The notes beneath the pieces are model-generated. The model saw only the letters and a list, made by a program, of their open reading frames with translations, did not search any database and was not told where the DNA came from. Below are positions 1 to 9,121 of a DNA stretch of 64,000 nucleotides, piece by piece. The number at the start of each line of letters is the position of its first letter. The first letter of the stretch is position 1. A program made the position numbers and the translations under genes. The stretch is from Rhizobium sophoriradicis (GTDB lineage Bacteria; Pseudomonadota; Alphaproteobacteria; Rhizobiales; Rhizobiaceae): NCBI RefSeq assembly GCF_003939025.1, contig NZ_RQIH01000004.1, positions 1-64,000 of the forward strand, given 5' to 3'.

Positions 1-109
1 CTTTTCTAAACTCAAGCAGTTCAGAAGGGTCGCGACGCGCTTCGAGAAAACCGCCGAAAACTACCTCGCCGTCGTCACTATCGCGGCGACAATGCTATGG
101 ATCAGATAA
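1..109 (+). mobile_element. IS5-like transposase, C-terminal fragment (cut by window edge)
   Basis: An open frame from base 2 to a TAA at 107-109 reads 35 residues containing KLKQFRRVATRFEK and NYLAVVTIAA and ending in LWIR. This matches, from memory, the C-terminus of IS5-family transposases, where a K-x-FRR-x-ATR segment precedes a final hydrophobic helix. Only the tail is inside the window, so completeness and the left inverted repeat cannot be judged. It marks a transposon border next to the small-protein cluster that follows. Confidence 0.7.
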
Positions 110-133
110 CTGTCCACACGACCTAGTCCTCGT

Positions 134-499
134 TCACTCGCCGGCTTTTTCGTCAGGCTCCTCGGCACGCCTCTCGGCTTCCCGGGTGGCGATCTTCCTG
201 CTGTGATCGGTCCGCGCCTGCTCGAGTTCTCCCATCGTAGGAAGATCCCGGACAGCCAGACTCTTATCATCGGCCTCAGTGCTTCGGCGCTTTGTGAACC
301 GATGCCGCAAGTTCTTTGCTTCACGCAGTTCCTCAACTGCGCGCGCTTCCTCGGCCGGCACGGCGAGGTCCGTGCGTGCGGCGACGGCATAGGCGATCAA
401 TTCCTTCGCGGAGGGATTGCCGTCCGGTCGCTTTGCGTTAGCGCCGAAGTCGTGGCGGTCACTGGCGGTAAGGAACTTGGCGTTGTTATGTCTCGACAT
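134..499 (-). CDS. Hypothetical protein, 121 aa, charged
   Basis: Not a family I recognise. The protein is hydrophilic and rich in Arg, Lys, Glu and Asp, with an Ala-rich middle (AYAVAARTDLAVPAEEARAV) and a C-terminal half that looks helical, possibly a short coiled coil. No signal peptide or membrane segment is visible. The ATG start is supported by an AAGAGG ribosome binding site seven bases upstream on the minus strand. The gene stands alone and points toward the transposase remnant. Coding status rests on the ribosome binding site and the plausible composition only. Confidence 0.5.
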   Translation of the reverse strand: MSRHNNAKFLTASDRHDFGANAKRPDGNPSAKELIAYAVAARTDLAVPAEEARAVEELREAKNLRHRFTKRRSTEADDKSLAVRDLPTMGELEQARTDHSRKIATREAERRAEEPDEKAGE

Positions 500-953
500 T
501 TGAATGCCTCTTTTTTCATGAAGTCATGAGCCTGCCGTTCGCGCGGGACGCGCTTTCGTGGCCGGCCTCCTGCTTGTCGAGCAGGCTGGGGAAGGTTGTG
601 TATATATTCTGCAAATTCCGATCTTTGGACTTGCTGGATTATGTATTTCAGGAAAATAACGCAATAAAAAGGCGAAGACGGCTTTATTCTGCGGCTAGTT
701 TAATTTAATTTTATCCAGGATAATATTTTATATTTGACCAGTAAATCTGAATAAAACCTTCAATTTAGGATTTCGTCCCAGTTGTGACGCAATTGGGGCG
801 TAGAAGTCTCCTATCGTCGTTTGGCCCTGTGGCTCTCGTCCGTGTCAGAGACCTGAGGACTATCATCGCTCCGAATTCCGATCGCCATGCCAATGCCCGG
901 AAGGAAGTATTCAGCGGGTCTTGGCTAACCGCCTTCAACTGGAGCCTTTCACC
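500..953. other. AT-rich intergenic stretch, no supported gene
   Basis: Bases about 600-780 are much more AT-rich than their surroundings. They hold a perfect short palindrome, TTATCCAGGATAA (711-723), which may be a regulator site. Open frames here are short and lack ribosome binding sites. The stretch probably contains divergent promoters for the minus gene ending at 134 and the plus gene starting at 954. Confidence 0.4.
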
Positions 954-1247
954 ATGTCCGACATATCATCCACACGCACGACGGACACCATCGTCCACTT
1001 CTCCGCCCCTTTCGCGCTTCCCGATCTTGTTGGCGAGATGCATCCGGCAGGCGACTACAAGATCGAGCAGGATGAGGAGCCGATCGAAGGCCTGTCGTGG
1101 CTTGCCTACCGCCGCGTCGCGACCTACATTCATCTGCCGTCGATTGCAGAGGGGAACCGCTTGCGCAGGATCGTCCGGATCGAGCCGATGGCCCTCGCTG
1201 ATCTCTTGGCAGCTGCGAACGCGACGCCGGACGGACTTGCCTCATAA
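954..1247 (+). CDS. Hypothetical small protein, 97 aa
   Basis: Unrecognised family. A longer frame opens at a TTG at 921, but the ATG at 954 is preceded by a GGAG and is the more natural start (MSDISSTRTTD). The protein is acidic in the middle (EQDEEPIEGLSW), contains a WLAYRRV segment and ends in an Ala-rich helix. No membrane segment is visible. It converges on the BON-domain gene, and the two coding regions overlap by six bases at their stops, an arrangement that supports both being real. Confidence 0.55.
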   Translation: MSDISSTRTTDTIVHFSAPFALPDLVGEMHPAGDYKIEQDEEPIEGLSWLAYRRVATYIHLPSIAEGNRLRRIVRIEPMALADLLAAANATPDGLAS

Positions 1248-1508
1248 TTCCGGCGACAGTTCATTGTGAACCTTGCGCACGCCGTTGGTTCTCAGTGTAA
1301 TCTCCTCAGCCCGTGACACCTCCGCTTTCAAATGCACCCATCCGGCCAGCGTGATGTCGCGGCCGCGCGCGGTGACGAAGATATAGCTGGGGTCGAGATC
1401 GCCGGCATGGGCGAGCGCGCTGTAGACGGCCGATTCAAGATCGCCCTGGTCGGGACAGCGGGTCGCCACGCGGCCCGCGACACTGAGATGTTTTCTGTCG
1501 ACTGACAT
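1242..1508 (-). CDS. BON-domain protein
   Basis: An 88-residue protein, nearly all of it one BON domain, the alpha/beta module found in osmotically induced and membrane-associated proteins and thought to bind lipids or membranes. The diagnostic features are an acidic first helix (DLESAVYSALAHAG), then V-x-V-TARGRDITLAGWV with the central conserved glycine, then a helix and VRKVHNELSPEL at the C-terminus. There is no signal peptide, unlike OsmY. The ATG at 1508 has an AGGAGA eight bases upstream, which is why the longer upstream frame is rejected. It probably acts as a small stress-associated accessory protein; that role is inferred from the family. Confidence 0.85.
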   Translation of the reverse strand: MSVDRKHLSVAGRVATRCPDQGDLESAVYSALAHAGDLDPSYIFVTARGRDITLAGWVHLKAEVSRAEEITLRTNGVRKVHNELSPEL

Positions 1509-1546
1509 GGGTTCGTCTCCTGCACGGCATTGCCGGGTGTAAAAGT

Positions 1547-1813
1547 CTACCGGCGGATATCCTGCGCCGTCAGGGTGTATCGGTCTTTGCCGCCGCGGCC
1601 GTAGGCATGGGTGGCGGCTTCCAGAATGATCTCGCGCGCCATGTCGAAGGCTCTCAGGCACTCGTCCTCGGAGCGGCCGGGCTGGCTCGCGGTCCGCAAG
1701 GCGTTAGCTTCGACTAAAAACCGCACCTCGAACATGCCGTCATAACCGGAGAAGCGGACCGCATTCCGGCTCTCATCAAAACTACGGCTTTTATTGGGAA
1801 AGGTCAGTGTCAC
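1547..1813 (-). CDS. DUF1488 family protein
   Basis: An 88-residue protein matching the DUF1488 pattern as I remember it: MTLTFPNKSRSFDESRNAV at the N-terminus, then VRFSGYDGMFEVRFLVEA, a helix ending in DECLRAFD, and a C-terminal YTLTAQDI. DUF1488 proteins are common in rhizobia and have no assigned function. No signal or transmembrane segment is present. It is oriented with the BON gene, 38 bases upstream of it, so the two may be co-transcribed. Confidence 0.85.
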   Translation of the reverse strand: MTLTFPNKSRSFDESRNAVRFSGYDGMFEVRFLVEANALRTASQPGRSEDECLRAFDMAREIILEAATHAYGRGGKDRYTLTAQDIRR

Positions 1814-2114
1814 GCATTCGCTCCCGGAGGGTCAGTAATGCCCAATCCATTCGGACTGTAGCAAGAACATGCTGTTGGGGACGGAGTAGCCGGTCTCGCC
1901 TAAGACGCGGCAGGGCTGGTCAAACTGCCGGTGTGCTACGGATGCAGAAACACCATCATCCTCCTGCGGGGCGCCTGAATTCCCGCAAACGGCTGCAGCT
2001 TCGCAGTTCCGCTCCTATAGAAATATGGGGCGCGGCATTCGAATTGCAATGTAGGCCGGGTGGCTAGCCGTCTGCGCTTGAGGCGGTGACTATGGTTCCC
2101 GCTATTAAGCGCGC
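1814..2114. other. Intergenic stretch, nothing supported
   Basis: No frame here has both a plausible start signal and protein-like composition. The 86-codon frame at 1807-2067 is Arg/Ser-rich low-complexity of the kind produced by non-coding high-GC DNA. Confidence 0.4.
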
Positions 2115-2309
2115 TTACCTAAGCTTAATTCTGTAGGAATCGCTGAAGGCGATGATCTCCTCGGGCTTGGCCGTCGCCGACATGCTGCAGATGATTGCAT
2201 CGAACTTGCCGGCGATAAGCCTCGGGATCTGACGCTCTGCGTCTGCAGGTCCGTCCCAGGCGTTCAGTCGTTGCTTTCCGAAAGGCAAAAAAGTGCAGGC
2301 TGATATCAT
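2115..2309 (-). pseudogene. Fragment of an amino-acid ABC transporter binding protein
   Basis: The translated segment contains W-D-G, then IPRLIAGKFDAIICSMSAT, then EEIIAFSDSY. This is the hallmark core of family-3 periplasmic amino-acid-binding proteins (W-D-G-x-IP-x-L-x(4)-DAII-x-SMS-x-T ... V-x-FSD-x-Y). The signal peptide, the N-lobe before the motif and about 150 residues after it are missing, and the sequence ends shortly after SDSY. It is therefore a relic of a lysine/arginine/ornithine- or histidine-type binding protein. Confidence 0.65.
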
Positions 2310-2360
2310 CAGCCATTTTGAGAGCGAGGGAGGCGCCGGACAGTGGACTTCGGCTGATCT

Positions 2361-3134
2361 TTAATCGCTCATGCAGGCACCACTGCGAAGATGGTACGGA
2401 CGATTGCAGTCCCAGCCGTTGCCCGCCGAGTTAAGATGTGCGTTTTCGGGAAGCTTGACCTGCAGGCATTGATTGCTCCTCGTCTGGAAGCCTCGGTCGC
2501 ATTTCCATTTTTGCCCGTAGGGCGTGTCGACGAAGATGGCATTCTCCGGAACCTGGACGGCGACACACGCCTGATCCTTCTTTTCAAAGCCTCTATCGCA
2601 CCTCCACTCATTTCCGCCGGTTGTCAGATAGGCGTGGGCGGGGAGTTCGAGCTTGAGGCATGCTTGTTGTGTCGCGCGATAACCTCTTTCGCATTCCCAG
2701 CCGGATCCTGTGGTGGTTTCGGACAGGAATGCTTTCTCCGGGACCTTAATAAGGTCGCAACCCACATTGGTTTGACGGTATCCACGCAGGCATCTCCAGC
2801 GGTCGCCGGAAGATGGGTCGAGATATGCATTGGTCGGAATTTGGACGGCGAGGCACCGATCCCCCTTCTCGAGAAAGCCGTAATGGCAATCCCAGCCATT
2901 GCCAAAGGAGGAGTTCGTCAGGAACGCGTTGTCGGGAAGCTGCACCTCGAAGCAGGTGTCATCCTGCCTTCGAAAACCACCGTTGCATGTCCAGCCGGAG
3001 CCGTAGCGGCTTGCCTGAGCATTTTCAGGCACCGGCCTTGCGGTCTGGCCGAACGCCGAGGAGCTGAGTCCCGATGCAGTTTGCAGGAGGACGGTCATCG
3101 TGAGGGCCAGCGCTCTGTAATATGATTGGCGCAT
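2361..3134 (-). CDS. Secreted protein with seven Cys-pair repeats
   Basis: A 257-residue protein with an N-terminal signal peptide (hydrophobic stretch about residues 8-27, then SSAFGQTA). The rest consists of seven tandem units of about 35 residues with the consensus W-x-C-x(2)-G-[FY]-x(6)-C-x(2)-[VIL]-x-[LVI]-P-x(2)-A-[FYIH]-[LF]. The seventh unit stops just after its second Cys. Each unit has exactly two cysteines, which suggests one disulfide per unit and a periplasmic or extracellular rod or adhesin-like domain. I do not recognise the family. The gene is monocistronic, and its ATG follows a 20-base region with no strong ribosome binding site. Repeat units differ in sequence, so this is an old array and not a recent expansion. 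Confidence 0.75.
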   Translation of the reverse strand: MRQSYYRALALTMTVLLQTASGLSSSAFGQTARPVPENAQASRYGSGWTCNGGFRRQDDTCFEVQLPDNAFLTNSSFGNGWDCHYGFLEKGDRCLAVQIPTNAYLDPSSGDRWRCLRGYRQTNVGCDLIKVPEKAFLSETTTGSGWECERGYRATQQACLKLELPAHAYLTTGGNEWRCDRGFEKKDQACVAVQVPENAIFVDTPYGQKWKCDRGFQTRSNQCLQVKLPENAHLNSAGNGWDCNRPYHLRSGACMSD

Positions 3135-3906
3135 GAGTTGTCTCCAAAGGCCTGCATCTGCGATCTCCAGATCCGAGATACAACGCTGATGGTTAAAGAG
3201 GGAAGACAGATACGGTGCGAAGCTACCAGAGCCTTACTTTTTCTCGGGAGCTTTCTCAGGAAAAATGGGCGTCGGACGTATCTCACGACCGACAAGTGAC
3301 GAGCCATGAAGCTGCCGTCTCTTGCGAACCATCGGAAAGGCCCGATGGACTTCCCGATTGCATGGATTGTGCCTGCTTTCGCCGTTGGCGTTCAGGAGCA
3401 TTTTCTGAAAATAAAGCAGGAAGCAGGCATGTGAGGATCGGGACGTCATCGCGTCCTCCTCTTGTCGGGGCTAGGGCGCGCGCATGTCCCTCAGGCGGCA
3501 GCGCCCTGACCAGTTGCCGCCGACATCGCACTCTGGGCTTCATTTCCGCCTTTGGCAAGCAAGGTTTGCTATTCATGTGGTGCCTTGAAAGAGGCTGATC
3601 AAACCCTTACATAAACTGCACGTTTTCAGCCTTTCGGCTACCTGATCCTCCCGGCTGCGTCGGTTGCTTGGCAAACCCTGATTTTGCGAACGTTGCGAAT
3701 TTCGCCATACTGGCTGGAGCGGTTTGTTTCGGATGTGTTCGTCCGGCAGGATTCCTCAGCAGATAAGTTCCCGGAGGCGAGAGATACGCCAAGATGCAGC
3801 AGCGTCTGCTGAACGGTTGGCCTGACTTCTTTTTTTCGTTGATACCGCAGACAGGACGGTGATGATCAACTGTCCTCGACAATCGCTCCAATCGTGAGGA
3901 TCAGTT
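3135..3906. other. Long intergenic region, no convincing gene
   Basis: Open frames on both strands (for example 3215-3598 plus, 3607-3891 minus) have poor start signals and unnatural composition, and I do not accept them. A promoter-like TTGCGA ... CATACT pair lies near 3684-3711. An imperfect inverted repeat, GGACGGT/ACTGTCC, at 3854-3875 sits just upstream of the small gene at 3907. It could be a regulator site. Confidence 0.35.
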
Positions 3907-4152
3907 ATGGCCGTTTTCGACTATAGTGCCGGCGCGGGGCTTTACCCGTGCAAGACGATTAAGAGAAAAAGCAGCCTCGCTTACAAAAGGTTTGATTCCG
4001 TCGCCGAAGCTCTTCGCTTTGCGATCGAGGACATGCCGGCCTCTCTCCTTCGAGGATCCGTGCTCGAAGTCGAGGAGGCGCGCTTCGATGGTTTGCAGAT
4101 GCGCAAACTCTATGAAGCCGAGGCATATCCGCTGACGCGCCGGAAGTCGTGA
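3907..4152 (+). CDS. Hypothetical small protein, 81 aa
   Basis: Unrecognised. The ATG is preceded by GTGAGGATCAGTT, which gives a GAGGA ribosome binding site. The sequence reads naturally: MAVFDYSAGAGLYP, a basic stretch KTIKRKSSLAYKRFDS, then a helix VAEALRFAIEDMPA and an acidic-basic C-terminus. It resembles the short rhizobial proteins that pair a Lys-rich loop with a helix, but no function can be named. There is no membrane segment. Confidence 0.5.
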   Translation: MAVFDYSAGAGLYPCKTIKRKSSLAYKRFDSVAEALRFAIEDMPASLLRGSVLEVEEARFDGLQMRKLYEAEAYPLTRRKS

Positions 4153-4346
4153 GGCGGTGGTGCCAATGCGACCTGTTTGGCCGCTGTCTCTGGATCCTTC
4201 GAGCGCAGCAGAGGGACCGTAGGCGACAATTTCCGATATTTCTACCAGTGCCAGGCTAACAGCGAAAACAATCACGCTGACACCGCCCAGATCAGAGGCT
4301 TGAAGCTCGCCAAAGAAGGCGACCTCTTTCCACGGGAGGCGAATAA

Positions 4347-4526
4347 ATGGACGCATCGCGATGCCTCCATCACCGACGCAAGAGCGACCGATTTGGGGAG
4401 CGGCCGCAAAAGGTCAAGTTTGTGACGTCGGCGACCTTAGGCTCATTGTTGGAGCGCGGACTGCTGCGCAGTCTCGATTCGGACGGGGGGACGCAAGGAG
4501 CAGCACGGTATCACCATGGCCGGTAA
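4347..4526 (+). CDS. Possible small basic protein, 59 aa
   Basis: A short open frame starting with ATG at 4347, with a strong GGGAGG ribosome binding site eight bases upstream. The product is basic (MDASRCLHHRRKSDRFG at the start) with a central VKFVTSATLGSLLERGLLR segment. The only support is the ribosome binding site and the plausible helix, so this is a tentative call. Its function is unknown. Confidence 0.35.
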   Translation: MDASRCLHHRRKSDRFGERPQKVKFVTSATLGSLLERGLLRSLDSDGGTQGAARYHHGR

Positions 4527-4663
4527 GATGTGGCTGCCTCCCGGCCGAATATTAAAATGGCTCCCCAGACGCATCCCGTTTGCCAGCTGCTTGCCAAAAT
4601 ACCATAATTGCGCCACCTAAATCACCCATCGACAAAGCAGCATAAGAATTGGATCCACGCTGA

Positions 4664-6781
4664 ATGCGCATAGCCTACGTTTTTCTTGGTGCATTTGTTG
4701 CAATTGCGCCGTCCGCATATGCTGAAGTTGCACCGCCGCCTGTTTTGAAGCCGCTGGAGCGGCAGGCGGATGCGGCTTTGTTGAGCGCGCAGTTTCTGTC
4801 GCGCTATAGCTACAAGCCGGTGGCGCTCGATGACGCCTTGTCGGCGCGGGTGATGGATGGGTTCATCAAGTCGCTGGATCCCGACCGCATGCTCTTCCTG
4901 CAGGCCGATATCGACAAGTTCATGGCGGACCGCAGCAAGATCGACGATGCGATCGAGCGGAAGGATCTGAAGATCCCGTTTGCGATCTTCAATGCTTATG
5001 AGCAGCGCGTTGCCGATCGCATGATCTATGCGCGCAGCCTGCTCAAGCAGGGTTTCGATTTCAGCGTGAAAGAAGAGTATGCGGTGCTGCGCGAGAAGGC
5101 GCCCTGGCCGCAGTCGGAAGCCGAGAGCAACGAGCTTTGGCGCAAGCGCGTCAAGAGCGACTGGCTGCGGCTGAAGCTCGGCGGCAAGACCGATGCCGCC
5201 ATTCGCGAAACGCTCGACAAGCGTTATGAAAACACGCTCGAGCGCGCTTACAAGTTCAAGAGCGACGATGTTTTCCAGTCGTTCATGGATGCCTATTCGA
5301 ACGCGGTCGATCCGCACACGGATTATTTCGGCGCGGCCGCCTCGGCCGATTTCAATGTCTCGATGAAGCTTTCGCTGTTCGGCATCGGCGCGGTGCTGCA
5401 GGAGCGCGACGATTACACGACGATCCGTGAGCTCGTGCCCGGCGGCCCGGCGCAGCTCTCCGGCAAGCTTGCCGTCGGCGACCGCATCACCGGCGTCGGC
5501 CAGGGCAAGGACGGGCCGATCAAGGAAGTGGTGGGCACGCGCCTCGATGAAGTCGTGCAGATGATCCGCGGCAAGAAGGGCTCGGTCGTGCGCCTGGATA
5601 TCCTGCCGGCCGATGCCGGCGCCGATGCCACGCATCGCGTCGTCAGCCTGGTGCGCGATAAGATCAGCCTCGACAAGCAGGCCGCCAAGAAGACGGTGCT
5701 GTCGGTCAAGGCGGGTGACGCCACGCGCAAGATCGGCATCATCACCCTGCCAGTCTTCTATGAGGATTTCGACGCCAAGAACAAAGGCGACAAGGATTAT
5801 AAGAGCGCCAGCCGCGACGTCGCCAAACTTCTCGACGAGCTGAGCCAGGAGAATGTCGACGGCGTTCTCATCGATCTGCGCAACAATGGCGGCGGCTCAC
5901 TGGACGAAGCGATCGATCTCACCGGCCTCTTCATCGGCAAGGGCCCGGTCGTTCAGCAGCGCGCCAGCAATGGCAAGATCGTGGTGAAGAGCGCGGATTT
6001 TTCAGCCCCCGCCTGGACGGGCCCGATGGGCGTGCTGATCAATCGCGGTTCGGCCTCGGCATCGGAAATCTTTGCCGCGGCCATCCAGGATTACGGGCGC
6101 GGCGTCATCATCGGCGAACCGAGCTTCGGCAAGGGCACGGTGCAGACGGTCGTCGATCTCGACGAGGTGGTTCACAACAGCAAGCCGGAGCTCGGCGAGC
6201 TGAAGGTGACGATTTCGCAGTTCTTCCGGGTCAATGGCGGCACAACGCAGCTGCGCGGCGTCACCCCCGATATCAGCCTGCCCGGGCTCTCTGATCCCAG
6301 CAGCTTCGGCGAGACGAGTTATGACAATGCCCTGCCCTGGGCAGAGATCAAGCCGGCGAAATATACGCCGGAAGGCGATGTCACGGCCTTGCTGCCTTCC
6401 CTGCAAAGCCGTCATGAGGCGCGGGTCAAGAGCGATCCGGATTTCCAGCGGCTGATCGAGGATATTGCCGAGCTGAAGGCGCAGCGCGAAAAAGGCGTCG
6501 TGTCGCTGAACGAAGCCGAACGCCGCAAGGAAGCGGCGGCTCGCGAGAAGCGGTTCAAGGACCGGGCGGAGGCGAGCGACGGCGAGGATCCGACCGGGGA
6601 TGACGGCCTGCAATCAGACGAGCGCAGCCTCAGCGCCGATATCGCCATGGAAAACGCCCGCAAGAAGGCCAAGGACGTCCTGCTCGACGAAGCGGCCGCC
6701 ATTGTTGGCGACGAGGCGGATTTGCAGCAGGGCGGCGTCAACGCAGCGACGACACAAACGGGAAAGACCAAGGGAAACTAA
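4664..6781 (+). CDS. prc: Tail-specific carboxy-terminal protease (S41A)
   Basis: A 705-residue periplasmic processing protease that degrades or trims proteins from exposed C-termini. The signal peptide is MRIAYVFLGAFVAIAPSAYA. An N-terminal Prc-type helical domain (about 35-210, including SLDPDRMLFLQADIDKF) is followed by a PDZ domain (about 235-320, IREL-VPGGPA) and the S41 domain. The catalytic dyad is visible: Ser465 within GSASASE and Lys490 in SFGKGTVQ, the 25-residue spacing seen in E. coli Prc. The C-terminal DUF3340-like extension is charged. The length fits the Prc branch, not the short CtpA branch. The gene appears monocistronic. A 337-codon antisense frame inside it is a shadow. 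Confidence 0.93.
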   Translation: MRIAYVFLGAFVAIAPSAYAEVAPPPVLKPLERQADAALLSAQFLSRYSYKPVALDDALSARVMDGFIKSLDPDRMLFLQADIDKFMADRSKIDDAIERKDLKIPFAIFNAYEQRVADRMIYARSLLKQGFDFSVKEEYAVLREKAPWPQSEAESNELWRKRVKSDWLRLKLGGKTDAAIRETLDKRYENTLERAYKFKSDDVFQSFMDAYSNAVDPHTDYFGAAASADFNVSMKLSLFGIGAVLQERDDYTTIRELVPGGPAQLSGKLAVGDRITGVGQGKDGPIKEVVGTRLDEVVQMIRGKKGSVVRLDILPADAGADATHRVVSLVRDKISLDKQAAKKTVLSVKAGDATRKIGIITLPVFYEDFDAKNKGDKDYKSASRDVAKLLDELSQENVDGVLIDLRNNGGGSLDEAIDLTGLFIGKGPVVQQRASNGKIVVKSADFSAPAWTGPMGVLINRGSASASEIFAAAIQDYGRGVIIGEPSFGKGTVQTVVDLDEVVHNSKPELGELKVTISQFFRVNGGTTQLRGVTPDISLPGLSDPSSFGETSYDNALPWAEIKPAKYTPEGDVTALLPSLQSRHEARVKSDPDFQRLIEDIAELKAQREKGVVSLNEAERRKEAAAREKRFKDRAEASDGEDPTGDDGLQSDERSLSADIAMENARKKAKDVLLDEAAAIVGDEADLQQGGVNAATTQTGKTKGN

Positions 6782-6807
6782 GGGCCTGCCCCGCGCGAAC
6801 GAGGGAT

Positions 6808-6858
6808 AGCGTAACGGCGATATCTTTACGATGCTTGTAAAGATGGTGTCGTTACGCT
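6808..6858. promoter_or_regulatory. Large inverted repeat, probable antitoxin operator
   Basis: Two 22-base arms (6808-6829 and 6837-6858) separated by seven bases match at 19 of 22 positions. The ends AGCGTAAC/GTTACGCT and the inner ATCTTTAC/GTAAAGAT blocks are nearly intact. A further TTGTAAAG lies at 6861-6868. The repeat sits immediately upstream of the DUF1778 antitoxin, whose ribbon-helix-helix relatives autorepress with the toxin, so it is most likely the operator. Confidence 0.7.
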
Positions 6859-6887
6859 ATTTGTAAAGCTCCAGACAGGAGTTTCCC

Positions 6888-7675
<788 letters not shown>

Positions 7676-7804
7676 AGCCGGTCGCGACGCGCTGTTTGTT
7701 GACGTTTCCGTAATCACGGGTGGCGCCTTCGCTTGCCGCAACCGGCCCTTTCCTCGTAAGATTTCTGCGCCATGTCATGCCAGGGCAACCAGACAGGGTA
7801 CGGT

Positions 7805-8701
7805 ATGGACGCGCGCGTCGAACAGCTTCTCAACCTTTCCGCACAAACCGAAACGCTGATTGCGGTCTATGACGGCGATGATCGGCTGCAATATGCCAAC
7901 AGCGCCTTTCGTTCGGCCTACTTCATCGAGCCGGATGAGACGCCGCTCTGGCCGGATCTCATGCGGCGCAATTTCGAGCTGAACCGGGGCACGGTCCTTC
8001 GGACCGATGATTTCGAGGCGTGGCTGCGCTCGACCCAGTCGCGCCGCGGAAAGATCGGCTATCGCGCCTTCGAGACGGATCTCAGCGACGGCCGCTGGCT
8101 GTGGATGACGGAGACGGTCCAGCAGAATGGCTGGATGCTGTGCATCGCCAGCGACATCACCCGGTTGAGAGCGCAGGGCAGGACAGTCCGGCAGGATCGC
8201 GATCAGGCGATCAAGGCGTCCTACACCGACGAACTCACCGGGGTCGCCAACCGCCGCTTCGTCATGGCCCGCGTCGACGACATGCTGGCCGCCGCCCGGA
8301 CCGGCGGCAGCGGCTGCCTCGCCGTCTTCGACATCGACAATTTCAAGCGCATCAACGATCGGCTCGGCCACCACGCCGGCGATCTCGTCCTCCGCGATTT
8401 CGCCCATCGCATCCATCAGAATGTTCGCCGCAACGACTGTTTCGGCCGGGTCGGCGGCGAAGAATTCCTTCTCGTCATGCCGTCGACCGACCCGGAAGAC
8501 GCCTTGGCCATAGTCGAGCGCATGCTGACGGTGATCCGCTTCTCGCGGCCGCTCGCCGACTCGCCCGACTTCAGCTACACCTGCTCCGCCGGCATCGCCG
8601 CCAGTCTGCCGACCGACACCGCCTCGGAGCTTTACCGGCGCGCCGACCAGGCGCTCTATGACGCCAAGCTGAGCGGTCGGGACAGGGTGCGGGCGGCGTA
8701 G
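7805..8701 (+). CDS. PAS-GGDEF diguanylate cyclase
   Basis: A 298-residue enzyme expected to make cyclic di-GMP. An N-terminal PAS-like sensor (about 15-120, ALIAVYDGDDRLQYANSAFR-type start and DITRLRAQG at the end) leads into a GGDEF domain beginning at DELTGVANRR. The active-site motif is GGEEF, and an RxxD inhibitory site (RRND) lies five residues before it, so product feedback is likely. The frame opens at 7772, but MDARVEQ at 7805 is the better start. A second, 5'-truncated copy lies at 37650-38450. The gene runs toward the RiPP-like operon, which is convergent with it. Confidence 0.85.
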   Translation: MDARVEQLLNLSAQTETLIAVYDGDDRLQYANSAFRSAYFIEPDETPLWPDLMRRNFELNRGTVLRTDDFEAWLRSTQSRRGKIGYRAFETDLSDGRWLWMTETVQQNGWMLCIASDITRLRAQGRTVRQDRDQAIKASYTDELTGVANRRFVMARVDDMLAAARTGGSGCLAVFDIDNFKRINDRLGHHAGDLVLRDFAHRIHQNVRRNDCFGRVGGEEFLLVMPSTDPEDALAIVERMLTVIRFSRPLADSPDFSYTCSAGIAASLPTDTASELYRRADQALYDAKLSGRDRVRAA

Positions 8702-8723
8702 GGTCTCAGTGTGTTGGGACTCG

Positions 8724-9092
8724 CTACTTCCCGCGTTTATTGCCCGCGATTTGCTGCGTTAAAGCCGTCACCGTGGCGTCAAGGTTGTCGAGATCGCTTT
8801 GCAACGCGCGCATTGGTTTGGGGAACGTGATTTTTCCGGCCTCATCGAGTTCAAGCGGAATTTGGTAATCGGAGGGCACCGGATCGACATTTGGTACCGT
8901 CTCGTAAACGGTGACGCCGCCCACGCCATTACTATGCCCGATCAGTACATAGAAGGTAGTCGGGTGATTTACGGCAACCTTCTCGAGTTTCGTACCCGTC
9001 TTAGTGTCCACGCAGGGACTATCGCTAACCCAGTCCTTCACTGTGAGCGATGCGTAGGCTTTCGAAATGTAAACATCAACCTTATATGGCAT
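8724..9092 (-). CDS. Unknown protein, last gene of YcaO-TfuA operon, 122 aa
   Basis: Not recognised. It starts MPYKVDVYISKAYASLTVKDW, is beta-rich in the middle (TTFYVLIGHSNGVGG) and ends in a helix (DNLDATVTALTQQ) followed by a basic tail. There is no signal peptide and only one cysteine. It lies 29 bases after the preceding 157-aa gene on the same strand, so it probably belongs to the operon headed by the adenylation-acyltransferase gene. Because no short precursor peptide is seen in the operon, this protein is one of two candidates for the modified substrate. That is inference only. Confidence 0.65.
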   Translation of the reverse strand: MPYKVDVYISKAYASLTVKDWVSDSPCVDTKTGTKLEKVAVNHPTTFYVLIGHSNGVGGVTVYETVPNVDPVPSDYQIPLELDEAGKITFPKPMRALQSDLDNLDATVTALTQQIAGNKRGK

Positions 9093-9121
9093 AATTGCCC
9101 TCCCGTTGCTGTAGACTCGAC

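Noticed and set aside
3215..3891. Several 70-127 codon frames in the 3.1-3.9 kb gap
   Set aside because: Start signals are missing and the predicted proteins are Arg/Ser/Pro-rich low complexity; treated as non-coding.
4622..5635. 337-codon minus-strand frame inside prc
   Set aside because: It is antisense to a clearly coding protease gene, His/Ile/Leu-biased as expected for a high-GC shadow, and has no recognisable domain.
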